Below, piece after piece: positions 17,177 to 25,162 of a DNA stretch of 64,000 bases. The position numbers and the translations under genes are program-made. Under the pieces are notes generated by a model. That model saw nothing but the letters and a program-made list of their open reading frames with translations. It made no database searches and had not been told where the DNA came from. Source of the stretch: an uncultured candidate division Zixibacteria bacterium. GTDB taxonomy: Bacteria; Zixibacteria; MSB-5A5; SM1-73. Numbering within the stretch: position 1 is the first letter of the stretch; every line of letters begins with the position of its first letter. Location: assembly GCA_903908285.1 (NCBI GenBank), contig CAIVRH010000025.1, forward strand, positions 43,034 to 107,033, written 5' to 3'.

Positions 17177-18277
17177 TCACTGCGGTTTTCTTCTTCCCCA
17201 AAAGTAGCTGTGAGTAAGTATGCTCTTCACCGCCCCCACCCGTTTGATCCTCTCCTCTGCCATCCGGCAGGCGGCCTGGTAGGGGGAGATGTTCTCTCGT
17301 TTGGAGACGGCAATCACCCGGGCCATAATGTTATAGATTTTCTTGACCGAGTCGAGAGCTTCCTGCTTGGTGAGCACCTTCAGCTGGTCCTCGGTTAAGA
17401 AAAGCTCTCCGGAGTTGACCACAAAATCGGGAGCGTAGAGGATTCCCTGGTCGAACAGCTGCCGGCACACCTCAATATCCTCCACGATATTGTATGCCGC
17501 ACCCGCGATTATCTTGCAACGGAGCTGGGAGATATTCTTCCGCGTAATCACCGGACCTAAGGCGCAGGGGGAGAGGATATCACAAGCCACCGAAAGAATC
17601 TCGTCCGGCAGGATCACCTTAGTGTCCCGATGCTTATCCTGTACCTCCTTGATGGAATCGTAATTTAGATCGGTGATCACCAGATTAACTTTTTCCTGTT
17701 TGAGATAATCCACCAGCTTTTTACCCACGCTTCCCACCCCTTGTATAGCCACGGTCAAATTATCCAGCGACGATACCCCATAGATTTCCTTGACGCACGC
17801 CTTCATCCCCCAATAGACGCTTTGAGCGGTCAAATCCGCGCTTTCTGCCCTGGCGCCGGTGGCGGATTCATAAGGAAGCACATACGGAGTCTCCCGCCGG
17901 ATATATTTCATCTCCAGGGTATCGGTTCCCAGATCGGGATAGGTGATGAATCTCCCTTTCAGTCCTTCCACGAATCTTCCCAGCGCCCGGAAGTAGGCTT
18001 CATCCGTTTCCTCTTCGAAATCCTTCCACAAGACCGCTTTTCCCCCGCCGGTATCGGAATCTGCCACGGCGGATTGATAGGTCATGACCCGGGACAGTTT
18101 CAGCGCATCCACTAGCGCATCCTCCTCGGATTCGTATCGCCACAGCCTGCAGCCGCCTACCGCGCTACCCAGAGTGGTATTGTGAATGGCAATTATCGCT
18201 TTCAATTTAGTGGGTTTGTTGTAACAGAACAAAACCTCCTCATGCCCGTTTTCTTCCATCAGTTCGAAAATACCCAT
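17177..18277 (-). CDS. bcd: Leucine/valine/phenylalanine dehydrogenase family protein
   Basis: The 366-residue protein is an NAD-dependent amino acid dehydrogenase of the Glu/Leu/Phe/Val family. It would convert branched-chain amino acids to 2-oxoacids and ammonia. Glycine-rich TGGGKAVLW places the catalytic lysine at residue 80, as in Geobacillus leucine dehydrogenase, and VAIQGVGSVGKKL (after residue 170) is the Rossmann NAD site. The position matching the substrate-binding Lys68 is Gln here (MTYQSAVADSD, where typical enzymes have MTYKNAAAGLN). This makes it a divergent branch and leaves the exact substrate open. Gene 215 bp upstream of buk, same strand. Confidence 0.8.
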   Translation of the reverse strand: MGIFELMEENGHEEVLFCYNKPTKLKAIIAIHNTTLGSAVGGCRLWRYESEEDALVDALKLSRVMTYQSAVADSDTGGGKAVLWKDFEEETDEAYFRALGRFVEGLKGRFITYPDLGTDTLEMKYIRRETPYVLPYESATGARAESADLTAQSVYWGMKACVKEIYGVSSLDNLTVAIQGVGSVGKKLVDYLKQEKVNLVITDLNYDSIKEVQDKHRDTKVILPDEILSVACDILSPCALGPVITRKNISQLRCKIIAGAAYNIVEDIEVCRQLFDQGILYAPDFVVNSGELFLTEDQLKVLTKQEALDSVKKIYNIMARVIAVSKRENISPYQAACRMAEERIKRVGAVKSILTHSYFWGRRKPQ

Positions 18278-18529
18278 GTTCGCGCTCCGCGCTTAAATTA
18301 AAAATTAAAAAAGAAAAATTCAAAATTATGTCATCGATATTGCCAGAATATATAGAACTGCAATGCTAATATGCTCAATTCTGTAGAATATCATAGTTTT
18401 TTAATTTAAAACAAAATGAAAGTTTGGATGGCTCGAACGTCTTTAAACTTCATGGCCTTTTATATCGCAACGCTCTGCCGGTGGTTAGTTGATCTATACT
18501 CTTTTTAAAGGTTATTCTGGGAGCAGAGG

Positions 18530-18877
18530 TTAATCTGGCAGACTTTTTAGCATTGACTCGATCTTGGGTTTGGTTTCCGGCAGATTATTGGTAACGATCT
18601 CCCAGATGATATTTAAGTCGATTCCAAAATATTCATGGATAGCGATGTTTCTCAGGCCGATTATCCTGTTCCAGGGAATATCGGGATATTTCTCTTTTAT
18701 TTCCTCCGGGATATTCTTGGCTGCCTCACCGATAACCTCAAGGTTTCTGATGACCGCATCCACAACTACTTCGCTACCCTCGAATTCATTAGAGGACATA
18801 CCCTTGGTGTATCGCTCGATCTTGTTCATAGCCTCCAGCATATCTTCCACAAACAGCTTAAAGGAATTCCTTTTCAT
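18530..18877 (-). CDS. hepT: HepT-like ribonuclease toxin (DUF86)
   Basis: The 115-residue HEPN protein has the active motif R-X4-H-X-Y as RNIAIHEYF. HepT proteins are metal-independent RNases held inactive by AMP groups added by MntA to the tyrosine. Its start overlaps the mntA stop by four bases (ATGA at 18874-18877), so the pair is coupled and in the usual MntA-HepT order. Confidence 0.85.
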   Translation of the reverse strand: MKRNSFKLFVEDMLEAMNKIERYTKGMSSNEFEGSEVVVDAVIRNLEVIGEAAKNIPEEIKEKYPDIPWNRIIGLRNIAIHEYFGIDLNIIWEIVTNNLPETKPKIESMLKSLPD

Positions 18878-19164
18878 GCGTACACAACCTCTTTTAAGAT
18901 TCTCTCTTTGAGTTGAGGTTTCAAAGCTCTGATTGTGACTAAATCCACCTTTCTACCCAGAATCTTTTCCAAAAACTCTACCAGATCGATAAACTCCCAC
19001 CCGATAGGTTCAGAGAACTCCACCAAAATATCTATATCACTTTTTTCAGATTCTTCGCCCCGTACATAGGAGCCAAATAAACCTATCTCTTTAACCTTAA
19101 ACTTCTCTTGCAGGATAGGCTTGAATCTTTTAAGCGTTTCTTTTATGTGCTCTTTCGTTTCCAT
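18874..19164 (-). CDS. mntA: MntA-like minimal nucleotidyltransferase antitoxin
   Basis: The 96-residue protein has the minimal nucleotidyltransferase motif GSYVRG-(x)5-SDIDILVEF (GSX10DXD). It is the antitoxin of the HepT pair and would adenylylate the toxin on its HEPN tyrosine. First gene of the pair; the region upstream holds a palindromic repeat (19188-19241). Confidence 0.85.
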   Translation of the reverse strand: METKEHIKETLKRFKPILQEKFKVKEIGLFGSYVRGEESEKSDIDILVEFSEPIGWEFIDLVEFLEKILGRKVDLVTIRALKPQLKERILKEVVYA

Positions 19165-19187
19165 GATTATAATACTTTCAGGAAAGC

Positions 19188-19241
19188 TGTAGGGACAATT
19201 CCCCGTCTATGGCGGGATGTCCCACATGAATTTCCCCTACA
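19188..19241. repeat. GTAGGG(A/G)CAATTCCCC palindromic repeat (copy 1)
   Basis: Starts GTAGGGACAATTCCCCG and ends GAATTTCCCCTAC, with an inner CCCG/CGGG pair. A near-identical copy lies at 24799-24851. It belongs to the wider GTAGGG..CCCTAC family. Confidence 0.75.
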
Positions 19242-19243
19242 GA

Positions 19244-20083
19244 CTAAGAATATATCTCCCTAATCTTGATCTCCTCGCCTGCCTTTTCCAATTTACCTAT
19301 TTTCATCTTCAAATCATGATCGAATGCCAGCGCCCAGCCGTCATTTAAACACATTTGCAAAATTTTTCTTTTCTGCTCCATGGTTTCGCGCGGGTAAAGA
19401 TCGACCGAAGCCACGTAAGGAATTTTCAAGTGGTAAGTAGTCGGAATGACATCACCTGCGCAGATGATTTTGTATTCACCATCCTGTATCAATACCGCCT
19501 GGTGTCCCGGAGTATGGCCACCGGTGTTGATTACCCTTATCCCAACTATCACCTCAGCTTCTCCGTCAACTAAATCGAGAAGTTTCTTATCCTCCAAAAT
19601 TTTCAAATTCGAGGTAAAATAGGTGGCGGAGGTTCGCTCGTCCGGATGCATGGCATCTTCCCATTCTTGCGATTGCACCACATGACGGGCATGGGGGAAG
19701 CGGGGAACTTTGGTCTGATTCTTACCCAAAGTTATCACCCCGCTGGCGTGATCGGCATGCAGATGGGTGAGGATGACTAGATCGATATCGGACGAGGAAA
19801 GACCGAGTGCGGATAATTCTTTTTCCAAAGAGGATTCTCGTTGGATTCCGAATATCTTCTTCTGTTTCTCGCTTAGGGTATCACCTATACCGGCATCGAT
19901 CAAGATGTTTTTCCCGTTTGCCTTTACCAAAAGAAGGTTGATATCCAGCCGCAGCATGTTGTCGGCATCCGGCGGATTGAATCTCTGCCAGATGACCTTG
20001 GGAATCACCCCGTACATGGCTCCGCCGTCTACCTGAAAATTGTTTTCCACGATGGAGAAGATTTCGAAATTCCCGAATTGCAT
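19244..20083 (-). CDS. Metallo-beta-lactamase-fold hydrolase
   Basis: The start is set at ATG 20083 (MQFGNFEIFSIVENNF). The frame is open to 20149, but that 22-residue extension coincides exactly with an intergenic repeat (20101-20149) found again at 61883-61930, so it is unlikely to be translated. The 279-residue product has the zinc motif HLHADH followed by later histidines (NTGGHTPGH and FDHDLKM). It resembles the MBL-fold group with a start such as FEIFSI...GGAMYGVIPK, which includes lactonase-like and quorum-quenching-like enzymes; the substrate is not predictable. It stands alone between the toxin pair and the acyl-CoA dehydrogenase gene. Confidence 0.8.
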   Translation of the reverse strand: MQFGNFEIFSIVENNFQVDGGAMYGVIPKVIWQRFNPPDADNMLRLDINLLLVKANGKNILIDAGIGDTLSEKQKKIFGIQRESSLEKELSALGLSSSDIDLVILTHLHADHASGVITLGKNQTKVPRFPHARHVVQSQEWEDAMHPDERTSATYFTSNLKILEDKKLLDLVDGEAEVIVGIRVINTGGHTPGHQAVLIQDGEYKIICAGDVIPTTYHLKIPYVASVDLYPRETMEQKRKILQMCLNDGWALAFDHDLKMKIGKLEKAGEEIKIREIYS

Positions 20084-20100
20084 ATTAATACCCGAATCTT

Positions 20101-20200
20101 TGTAGGTCGAATATGCCTGCCAGCCATGGATCGAAGACCTATCCGACATCTTCTTTTTAGTCCGAAAGTCCTAAAGGACATTTCGGACCTACAATTTTAT
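20101..20200. repeat. GTAGGTC...GACCTAC repeats upstream of the MBL-fold gene
   Basis: Nt 20101-20149 run from TGTAGGTCGAATATGCCTGC to ATCCGACAT, and match, inverted, 61883-61930. Nt 20158-20195 hold a second inverted pair (AGTCCGAAAGTCC/GGACATTTCGGACC). AT-rich 'AATTCAAAATT' units follow up to 20330. Confidence 0.7.
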
Positions 20201-20331
20201 TTTGAATTCAAAATTCAAAAAGCAAAATGTAAAATTACAATTTAAAATTTAAAGAGAAAACCCGATGGTGTGAAGACATAATTTTTGAATTGCAATTTCG
20301 AATTTTTAATTTTGCATTTTAAATTTCACTA

Positions 20332-21474
20332 TCATCTCAAATAATTGGACGCGATCACCAGTCTCTGCACCTCGGAAGTCCCTTCGTAAATCTCGGTGAT
20401 TCGCTGGTCCCGGTAGAGTCTCTCGATCTCGGAGAACTCACCGATATACCCGTATCCTCCGTGAATTTGCATGGCCCGGTCGCAAATAAAGTTGGCTGCC
20501 TCGGAGGTAAATAGCTTGGCTTGTGCCGCCACCAGATTGATCGGCTCTCCCCGGTCCTCCATCAAAGCGGCTTTGTAAACCAACGCTCGCGACGCTTCCA
20601 GACGGATGCTCATGTCGGCAATCATCCACTGGATGGCCTGGAGCTTGGCAATGGGGGCGCCAAACTGTTCCCTTTTTTTGGCATACTTCACCGATTCGTC
20701 AAATGCCCTCTGGGCGATTCCCAAAGCCTGTGCCGCCACACCGATACGGGCGCCATCCAAAGTCAAAAGAGACATCTTGAACCCTTTGCCGATTTCTCCC
20801 AAAAGATTGGCGCGGGGAACCTTTACGTTGTTCAATTTCAACCTCGCGGTAGTGGAGGCATGGAGTCCCATTTTCCACTTGAGAACCTCGGAGGTAAATC
20901 CCGGAGTCTTGTTCTCAACTAAGATGGCGGAAACTCTGTCCCTTTCCCCCTCCTCCAGTATCTTGCAGATCAAAACGGTCAAATCGGCTACGTTGCCGGA
21001 GGTGATGAAGGTCTTCTCCCCGTTGATCACAAAATTGTCTCCTTCCACCTTGGCAGTGGTGCTTTGATTTGAAGCGTCCGATCCGGCATTCGGCTCGGTC
21101 AAGGCAAACGCGGCGATTATCTCGCCCTTGGCAATCCCGGGAAGGTATTTTTTGGTCTGTTCCTCGTTGCCGAACTTCTCGATGGGGTAAGAGGCCAGAT
21201 TATCCACCGCCATGATGATGGAGGAGGAGGCATCGAACCAGGCGATCTCCTCTATCAGGGTGGCGTATTCTATCTTGCTTTTACCCAATCCGCCGTAAGC
21301 TTTGGACATGGGAAATGCCAGAAAACCGGCATCCGCCATTCTTTTGAAGAGCTCTCTGGGGAACTCCGGCGGTTTTCGATCCATCTCCACCGCAATCGGA
21401 GCGATGTATTTTTCCCCGAACTCCTTGGCTATAACTCTTACCGCTTGCTGGTTCTCGGATACATTGTAAGTCAT
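20332..21474 (-). CDS. Acyl-CoA dehydrogenase
   Basis: The 380-residue FAD enzyme introduces a 2,3 double bond in an acyl-CoA. Family signatures are visible: ALTEPNAGSDASN (flavin/substrate loop), the C-terminal QIHGGYGYIGEF (ETF/FAD region) and the catalytic glutamate in RITEIYEGTSEVQRLVIA. Length is typical of short- or branched-chain enzymes. The Shine-Dalgarno AGGAGGT lies five bases before ATG 21474. With buk, the leucine dehydrogenase-like gene and methylmalonyl-CoA mutase nearby, oxidation of isobutyryl-, isovaleryl- or butyryl-CoA is likely. Confidence 0.92.
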   Translation of the reverse strand: MTYNVSENQQAVRVIAKEFGEKYIAPIAVEMDRKPPEFPRELFKRMADAGFLAFPMSKAYGGLGKSKIEYATLIEEIAWFDASSSIIMAVDNLASYPIEKFGNEEQTKKYLPGIAKGEIIAAFALTEPNAGSDASNQSTTAKVEGDNFVINGEKTFITSGNVADLTVLICKILEEGERDRVSAILVENKTPGFTSEVLKWKMGLHASTTARLKLNNVKVPRANLLGEIGKGFKMSLLTLDGARIGVAAQALGIAQRAFDESVKYAKKREQFGAPIAKLQAIQWMIADMSIRLEASRALVYKAALMEDRGEPINLVAAQAKLFTSEAANFICDRAMQIHGGYGYIGEFSEIERLYRDQRITEIYEGTSEVQRLVIASNYLR

Positions 21475-21839
21475 TGCAACCTCCTATAAAGTTTATAGAT
21501 TAGATTTTGTTTCCTTTATTTGCTCATTTAGCCGGAATTGGAATGCGATCATGTTGACAATGCCTCAAGGTATGTAATTTATCTATTTCTTACAGGAATA
21601 CAACAGGAAAAACGGTCAACGGTTCGACTTCCTTCGGCTTTGCCTCTGGACATGTCGCTCACCATCTTCGACGGATTAAGCGCCCGGACGAGCGGACGCT
21701 CCCGTCTGGGGGCGTCCGTCTGGACGGATTGAACGAATAAGACCAAAATAAATAATCCGCTTCATAGATTCGCTTCGCACGTCTCTCGTGGACTTCGCTC
21801 ACTACGAGTCCGTTGACTATTTCGTTAGTTGGGAATCCC
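21475..21839. repeat. Intergenic repeat cluster
   Basis: 365 bp without a gene. From about 21611 to 21740 it contains GGTCAACGGTTCGACTTCC, ACGGATTAAGCGCCCGGACG and GGGGGCGTCCGTCTGGACGG units, the same composite as at 7600-7745 and 63480-63600. A diverged 'GACTTCGCTCACTACGAGTC' hairpin follows at about 21786-21811. Confidence 0.7.
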
Positions 21840-22259
21840 TTAAAGAATCTTCTCCTCTTTCCGGTTTTCCCCTAAAGTTTTCTTTACATATTCTATTGTC
21901 TCCGATGTGGTAGCTCCCGGAGTGAAAAGCTTTCCTACTCCCATCTTCTCCAATTTCGCCATGTCTTCCTGAGGGATGATCCCTCCTCCAAAAAGAAGGA
22001 TATGATCCGCCCCCTTCTCCTTCAACAATTCCAGCACCCGGGGGAAGAGGGTCATGTGGGCGCCGGAAAGGATGCTCATCCCGATGGCATCCACGTCCTC
22101 CTGAATCGCCGCCTCGACGATCATCTCTGCGGTTTGTCTTAAGCCGGTGTAGATCACCTCAAACCCCGCATCCCGGAATGCGGCAGCAATCACCTTTATA
22201 CCTCGATCATGCCCGTCTAACCCGGGCTTGGCTAAAAGAATTCTGATTTTTCGTTGCAT
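21840..22259 (-). CDS. Methylmalonyl-CoA mutase, cobalamin-binding subunit
   Basis: The 139-residue protein is a stand-alone B12-binding domain: DGHDRG holds the histidine that replaces dimethylbenzimidazole, followed by SILSGAHMT and FGGGIIP. The separate gene for the catalytic chain lies upstream on the same strand (23093-24763), so the mutase is of the split type. Together they interconvert succinyl-CoA and (R)-methylmalonyl-CoA. The DUF559 gene and its repeats separate the two chains. Confidence 0.92.
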   Translation of the reverse strand: MQRKIRILLAKPGLDGHDRGIKVIAAAFRDAGFEVIYTGLRQTAEMIVEAAIQEDVDAIGMSILSGAHMTLFPRVLELLKEKGADHILLFGGGIIPQEDMAKLEKMGVGKLFTPGATTSETIEYVKKTLGENRKEEKIL

Positions 22260-22299
22260 GGGTTTCCTTTTTTATTAGGTTAAAGAGATTATTAATTTA

Positions 22300-22500
22300 T
22301 TTTTCCCCCTCACTCTAGCTCTCTCCCCAAAGGGGAGAGAGGATATTTTCTTCTCACCAATGGTGAAAGGGTCGTTTTTAAGTCTTTTTCCTCTCCCCAC
22401 CGGGGAGAGGATTAAGGTGAGGGGGTATCTATAATTCTATTTCCCCCCTCACTCTAGCTCTCTCCCCAGAGGGGAGAGAGGGTTCTATTATTTTCCCCTT
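22300..22500. repeat. Array of 'CCCTCACTCTAGCTCTCTCCCC' palindromic repeats, left of DUF559
   Basis: Three or four copies of CCCTCACTCTAGCTCTCTCC followed by a CCCC..GGGG hairpin (around 22305-22343, 22388-22425 and 22445-22488, plus a partial copy running into the end of the DUF559 gene). Orientation alternates. Spacers are not unique or even, so this is not CRISPR. Confidence 0.8.
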
Positions 22501-22503
22501 ACT

Positions 22504-22884
22504 TTAACCCCTTCCCTCAACGGAGAAAGAGGACTTTCTCAATTCCTCAATGTTTTGCTGAATCATTTTATATACACCGTCCAAGTTCTTTAATATGTCC
22601 CTGTCACTGAACCTTATAATCCTTATTCCTAACTTCGATAATTCTTTGCTTCTTTGTTGGTCTTTTAACTTGCCCTTGTTTTCATAATGTTGTCCGCCGT
22701 CAGCTTCGATACCAAGCTTGAATTCTGGTGAGTAAAAATCCAAGATATACCTACCAATTGGGAATTGCCTTCTGAACTTTACTTCTGTTAGCTGACGGTT
22801 TCGCAATAATGACCACAATTTTCTTTCTGCATCGGTTTGATTCTTTCGGAGAATTCTACATTTATCGATATTCTTTCTCTTCAT
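22504..22884 (-). CDS. DUF559 (Vsr-like) endonuclease-fold protein embedded in repeats
   Basis: The start is placed at ATG 22884 (MKRKNIDKCRILRKNQTDAE); an in-frame GTG at 22896 is inside the flanking repeat. The 126-residue product has the DUF559 pattern: N.T.AE..LW..LRNR....KFRRQ.PIG.YI.DFY, IEADGGQHY and IRIIRFSDRDIL, a PD-(D/E)XK-like nuclease fold related to Vsr. The repeat supplies the Shine-Dalgarno-like GAGGGGGAGA before the start and codes for the last residues (SSFSVEGRG). The gene thus looks inserted into, or mobilised with, the repeat array. It interrupts the gap between the two mutase genes. Confidence 0.75.
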   Translation of the reverse strand: MKRKNIDKCRILRKNQTDAERKLWSLLRNRQLTEVKFRRQFPIGRYILDFYSPEFKLGIEADGGQHYENKGKLKDQQRSKELSKLGIRIIRFSDRDILKNLDGVYKMIQQNIEELRKSSFSVEGRG

Positions 22885-23085
22885 TCTCCCCCTCACTCTA
22901 ACTCTCTCCCCGGAGGGGAGAGAGGACTCTATTTCTTCCCCATCATACTAACACTCCCTCCAAAGGTGAGAGAGGATTCTGTTTTTTCCCCTCACTCTAG
23001 CTCTCTCCCCAGAGGGGAGAGAGAGCTCTATTTCTTCCCCCTCACCCTGTATCCCTCTCCCCAAAGGGGAGAGGGAAATTGGAAT
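22885..23085. repeat. Array of 'CCCTCACTCTAGCTCTCTCCCC' palindromic repeats, right of DUF559
   Basis: Four copies around 22888-22932, 22938-22975, 22985-23025 and 23038-23075, with TCTCCCC..GGGGAGAGA hairpins, between the DUF559 gene and the end of the mutase large-chain gene. Copies match the array at 22300-22500. Confidence 0.8.
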
Positions 23086-23092
23086 CACGTTT

Positions 23093-24763
23093 TTATATCA
23101 ACGGGGGTTCGGTGTATTCTCCGAAGACATCACGCAGAACGTCGCAGATCTCCCCTTCAGTGGTGTAGCAGCGGACGCAGTCTATCAGAGCAGGCATGGT
23201 GTTGTCTGTCCCTTGCGCAACTTTTCTAAGATTCTCCAAAGTCCTTTTCACCTTGTCGTTGTCTCTTCTTTCCCTCAGTTTGCGAAGACTTCTGACCTGT
23301 TCTTTCTCCACCTCGGGGTCGATTCGCAGGATGGGAATCTCTACCTTCTCATTCTCCAACACAAAATCATTCACTCCCACCACTATTCTCTCCTTGCTCT
23401 CGATCTGCTTCTGGTACCGATATGCTGCCTCCGCAATCTCCCTTTGGAAATATCCCTCTTCGATGCACTTTAAAACCCCACCCCGCCTTTCGATTTCCGC
23501 AAAATATTTCTCCGCCTCTCTTTCCATCTTGTTGGTCTGAGCTTCCACGAAATATGAACCGGCTAAAGGATCGATGGTGTTCGCCACTCCGGTTTCATTG
23601 GCAATCAATTGCTGGGTTCTTAAGGCGATAAAAACCGCTTTCTCGGACGGGAGGGCGTAGGTTTCGTCCATGGAGTTGGTATGAAGGCTCTGAGTGCCTC
23701 CCAGAACACCGGCGAGTGCTTCGAAAGCGGTGCGGACGATGTTGTTTTCCGGCTGTTGGGCGGTGAGACTGCATCCGGCAGTCTGGGTATGAAATCTCAA
23801 AAGCCAGGATTCCTGCTTTTTGGCTTTATACCTTTCCCGCATGTGCCGAGCCCAGATGCGGCGGGCTGCCCGGTATTTGGCGATCTCCTCGAAGAAATCC
23901 AGATGAGAGTTGAAGAAGAACGAAAGCCGGGGGGCGAAATCATCCACATCCTGCCCGGTCTTAATAGCTGCTTCCACGTAGGCAAAACCGTCCGCCAAGG
24001 TGAAGGCTAATTCCTGGATGGCTGTAGACCCCGCTTCCCGGATATGATAACCGGATACGGAGATGGTATTCCACTTGGGGACATGCCGGGTGCAGAACGC
24101 CATCAGGTCGGTAATTAACCGCATGTGGGGTTCGGGAGGGAATATCCATTCCTTCTGGGCGATGTATTCTTTGAGAATATCATTCTGCAGAGTTCCTGTG
24201 AGTTTATCCGACGGCACCCCCTGTTTTTCTCCCACCATGATATACATGGCTAAAAGAATAGAAGCGGGAGCGTTGATGGTCATGGAGGTGGAAATTTTGT
24301 CCAGGCTGATGCCATTGAAAATAATCTCCATGTCCTCCAGCGAATCGACCGTCACCCCGCAGATTCCCACCTCCCCCAGAGATCGGGGTTGATCGGAATC
24401 CCATCCCATCAGGGTGGGAAGATCGAAAGCCACGGATAAGCCGGTCTGTCCTCTTTCCAGCAAAAAATGATACCTCTGGTTGGTTTGGCGGGCCGAGCCC
24501 ATTCCGGAAAACTGCCGCATGGTCCACTGACGGCCCCGGTACATATTGTTTCGGACGCCGCGGGTGTAGGGGTATTCACCCGGAAAGCCGATATCCCGGT
24601 TAAAATCGATCTCTTCAGTGTCTAAAGGAGTGTAAAGCTCCTTGATCGGTTCTCCGGAAACAGTTATGAATTTCTTACCCGGAGGACACTTGGTTTGCTT
24701 AAGCTCCTCCTCCCATTTTTTCTGTCTCTGAGCAATTTCTTCTAATTTGGTTTGACCTGGCAT
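23093..24763 (-). CDS. Methylmalonyl-CoA mutase, catalytic large subunit
   Basis: The 556-residue protein is the TIM-barrel chain of a split B12-dependent mutase. Visible motifs: [20 protein letters not shown] (substrate tunnel), [33 protein letters not shown] (active-site His) and [15 protein letters not shown]. It lacks the C-terminal B12 domain, which is encoded separately at 21840-22259. Shine-Dalgarno AGAGGTGAT precedes the ATG. The enzyme links propionyl-CoA from valine, isoleucine or odd-chain acids to succinyl-CoA. Its GTPase chaperone MeaB is at 32.2 kb; no epimerase or carboxylase is seen here. Confidence 0.95.
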   Translation of the reverse strand: MPGQTKLEEIAQRQKKWEEELKQTKCPPGKKFITVSGEPIKELYTPLDTEEIDFNRDIGFPGEYPYTRGVRNNMYRGRQWTMRQFSGMGSARQTNQRYHFLLERGQTGLSVAFDLPTLMGWDSDQPRSLGEVGICGVTVDSLEDMEIIFNGISLDKISTSMTINAPASILLAMYIMVGEKQGVPSDKLTGTLQNDILKEYIAQKEWIFPPEPHMRLITDLMAFCTRHVPKWNTISVSGYHIREAGSTAIQELAFTLADGFAYVEAAIKTGQDVDDFAPRLSFFFNSHLDFFEEIAKYRAARRIWARHMRERYKAKKQESWLLRFHTQTAGCSLTAQQPENNIVRTAFEALAGVLGGTQSLHTNSMDETYALPSEKAVFIALRTQQLIANETGVANTIDPLAGSYFVEAQTNKMEREAEKYFAEIERRGGVLKCIEEGYFQREIAEAAYRYQKQIESKERIVVGVNDFVLENEKVEIPILRIDPEVEKEQVRSLRKLRERRDNDKVKRTLENLRKVAQGTDNTMPALIDCVRCYTTEGEICDVLRDVFGEYTEPPLI

Positions 24764-25162
24764 GTATCACCTCTTTGTGTTTTTCAATTTGGGGCGAAGT
24801 TGGGGCAATTCCCCGCATATAGCGGGATGTCCCACATGAATTGCCCCTACGGTTTAAATAAATCTATTAAAAGGTGGCGTAAAAGTCAAATATAAAACCT
24901 CGGTCGGGCAAGGATGCCCGACTTACGAGTTTTACCTCTCCCCCTTGGTCCCCCCTGCGGGCGTCTGCCTCTCCACAAATGAGACTGTGTCATAATTCAG
25001 TTTCTGGTAGCCGCCCGTACGGGCGAAAACGAATCTTTGAATTCCAACAACTTACGCAATCTAAAGATTGCGGCTACAAAGTCAAATCCCAATTATGACA
25101 CACCCTCAAATGAGGAGAGGGGGATATCGAAGATCCATAGGATAGGGGGTGAGGTTTCTATT
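24764..25162. repeat. Intergenic repeat mosaic between mutase and kdp operons
   Basis: 399 bp without a gene. It holds the GGGGCAATTCCCCG...GAATTGCCCCTAC repeat (24799-24851, copy of 19188-19241), a CGGGCAAGGATGCCCG hairpin (about 24904-24919), a broken 'CTCTCCCCC..' unit (24934-25145) and a copy at 25054-25077 of the palindrome at 6013-6036. Confidence 0.7.

Noticed and set aside
21551..21580. Promoter-like TTGACA-17-ATTTAT on the plus strand
   Set aside because: No plus-strand gene follows; both neighbours are on the minus strand.
22300..23085. Repeat arrays looked like a CRISPR
   Set aside because: Units are palindromic, alternate in orientation, lack even unique spacers and have no cas genes nearby.
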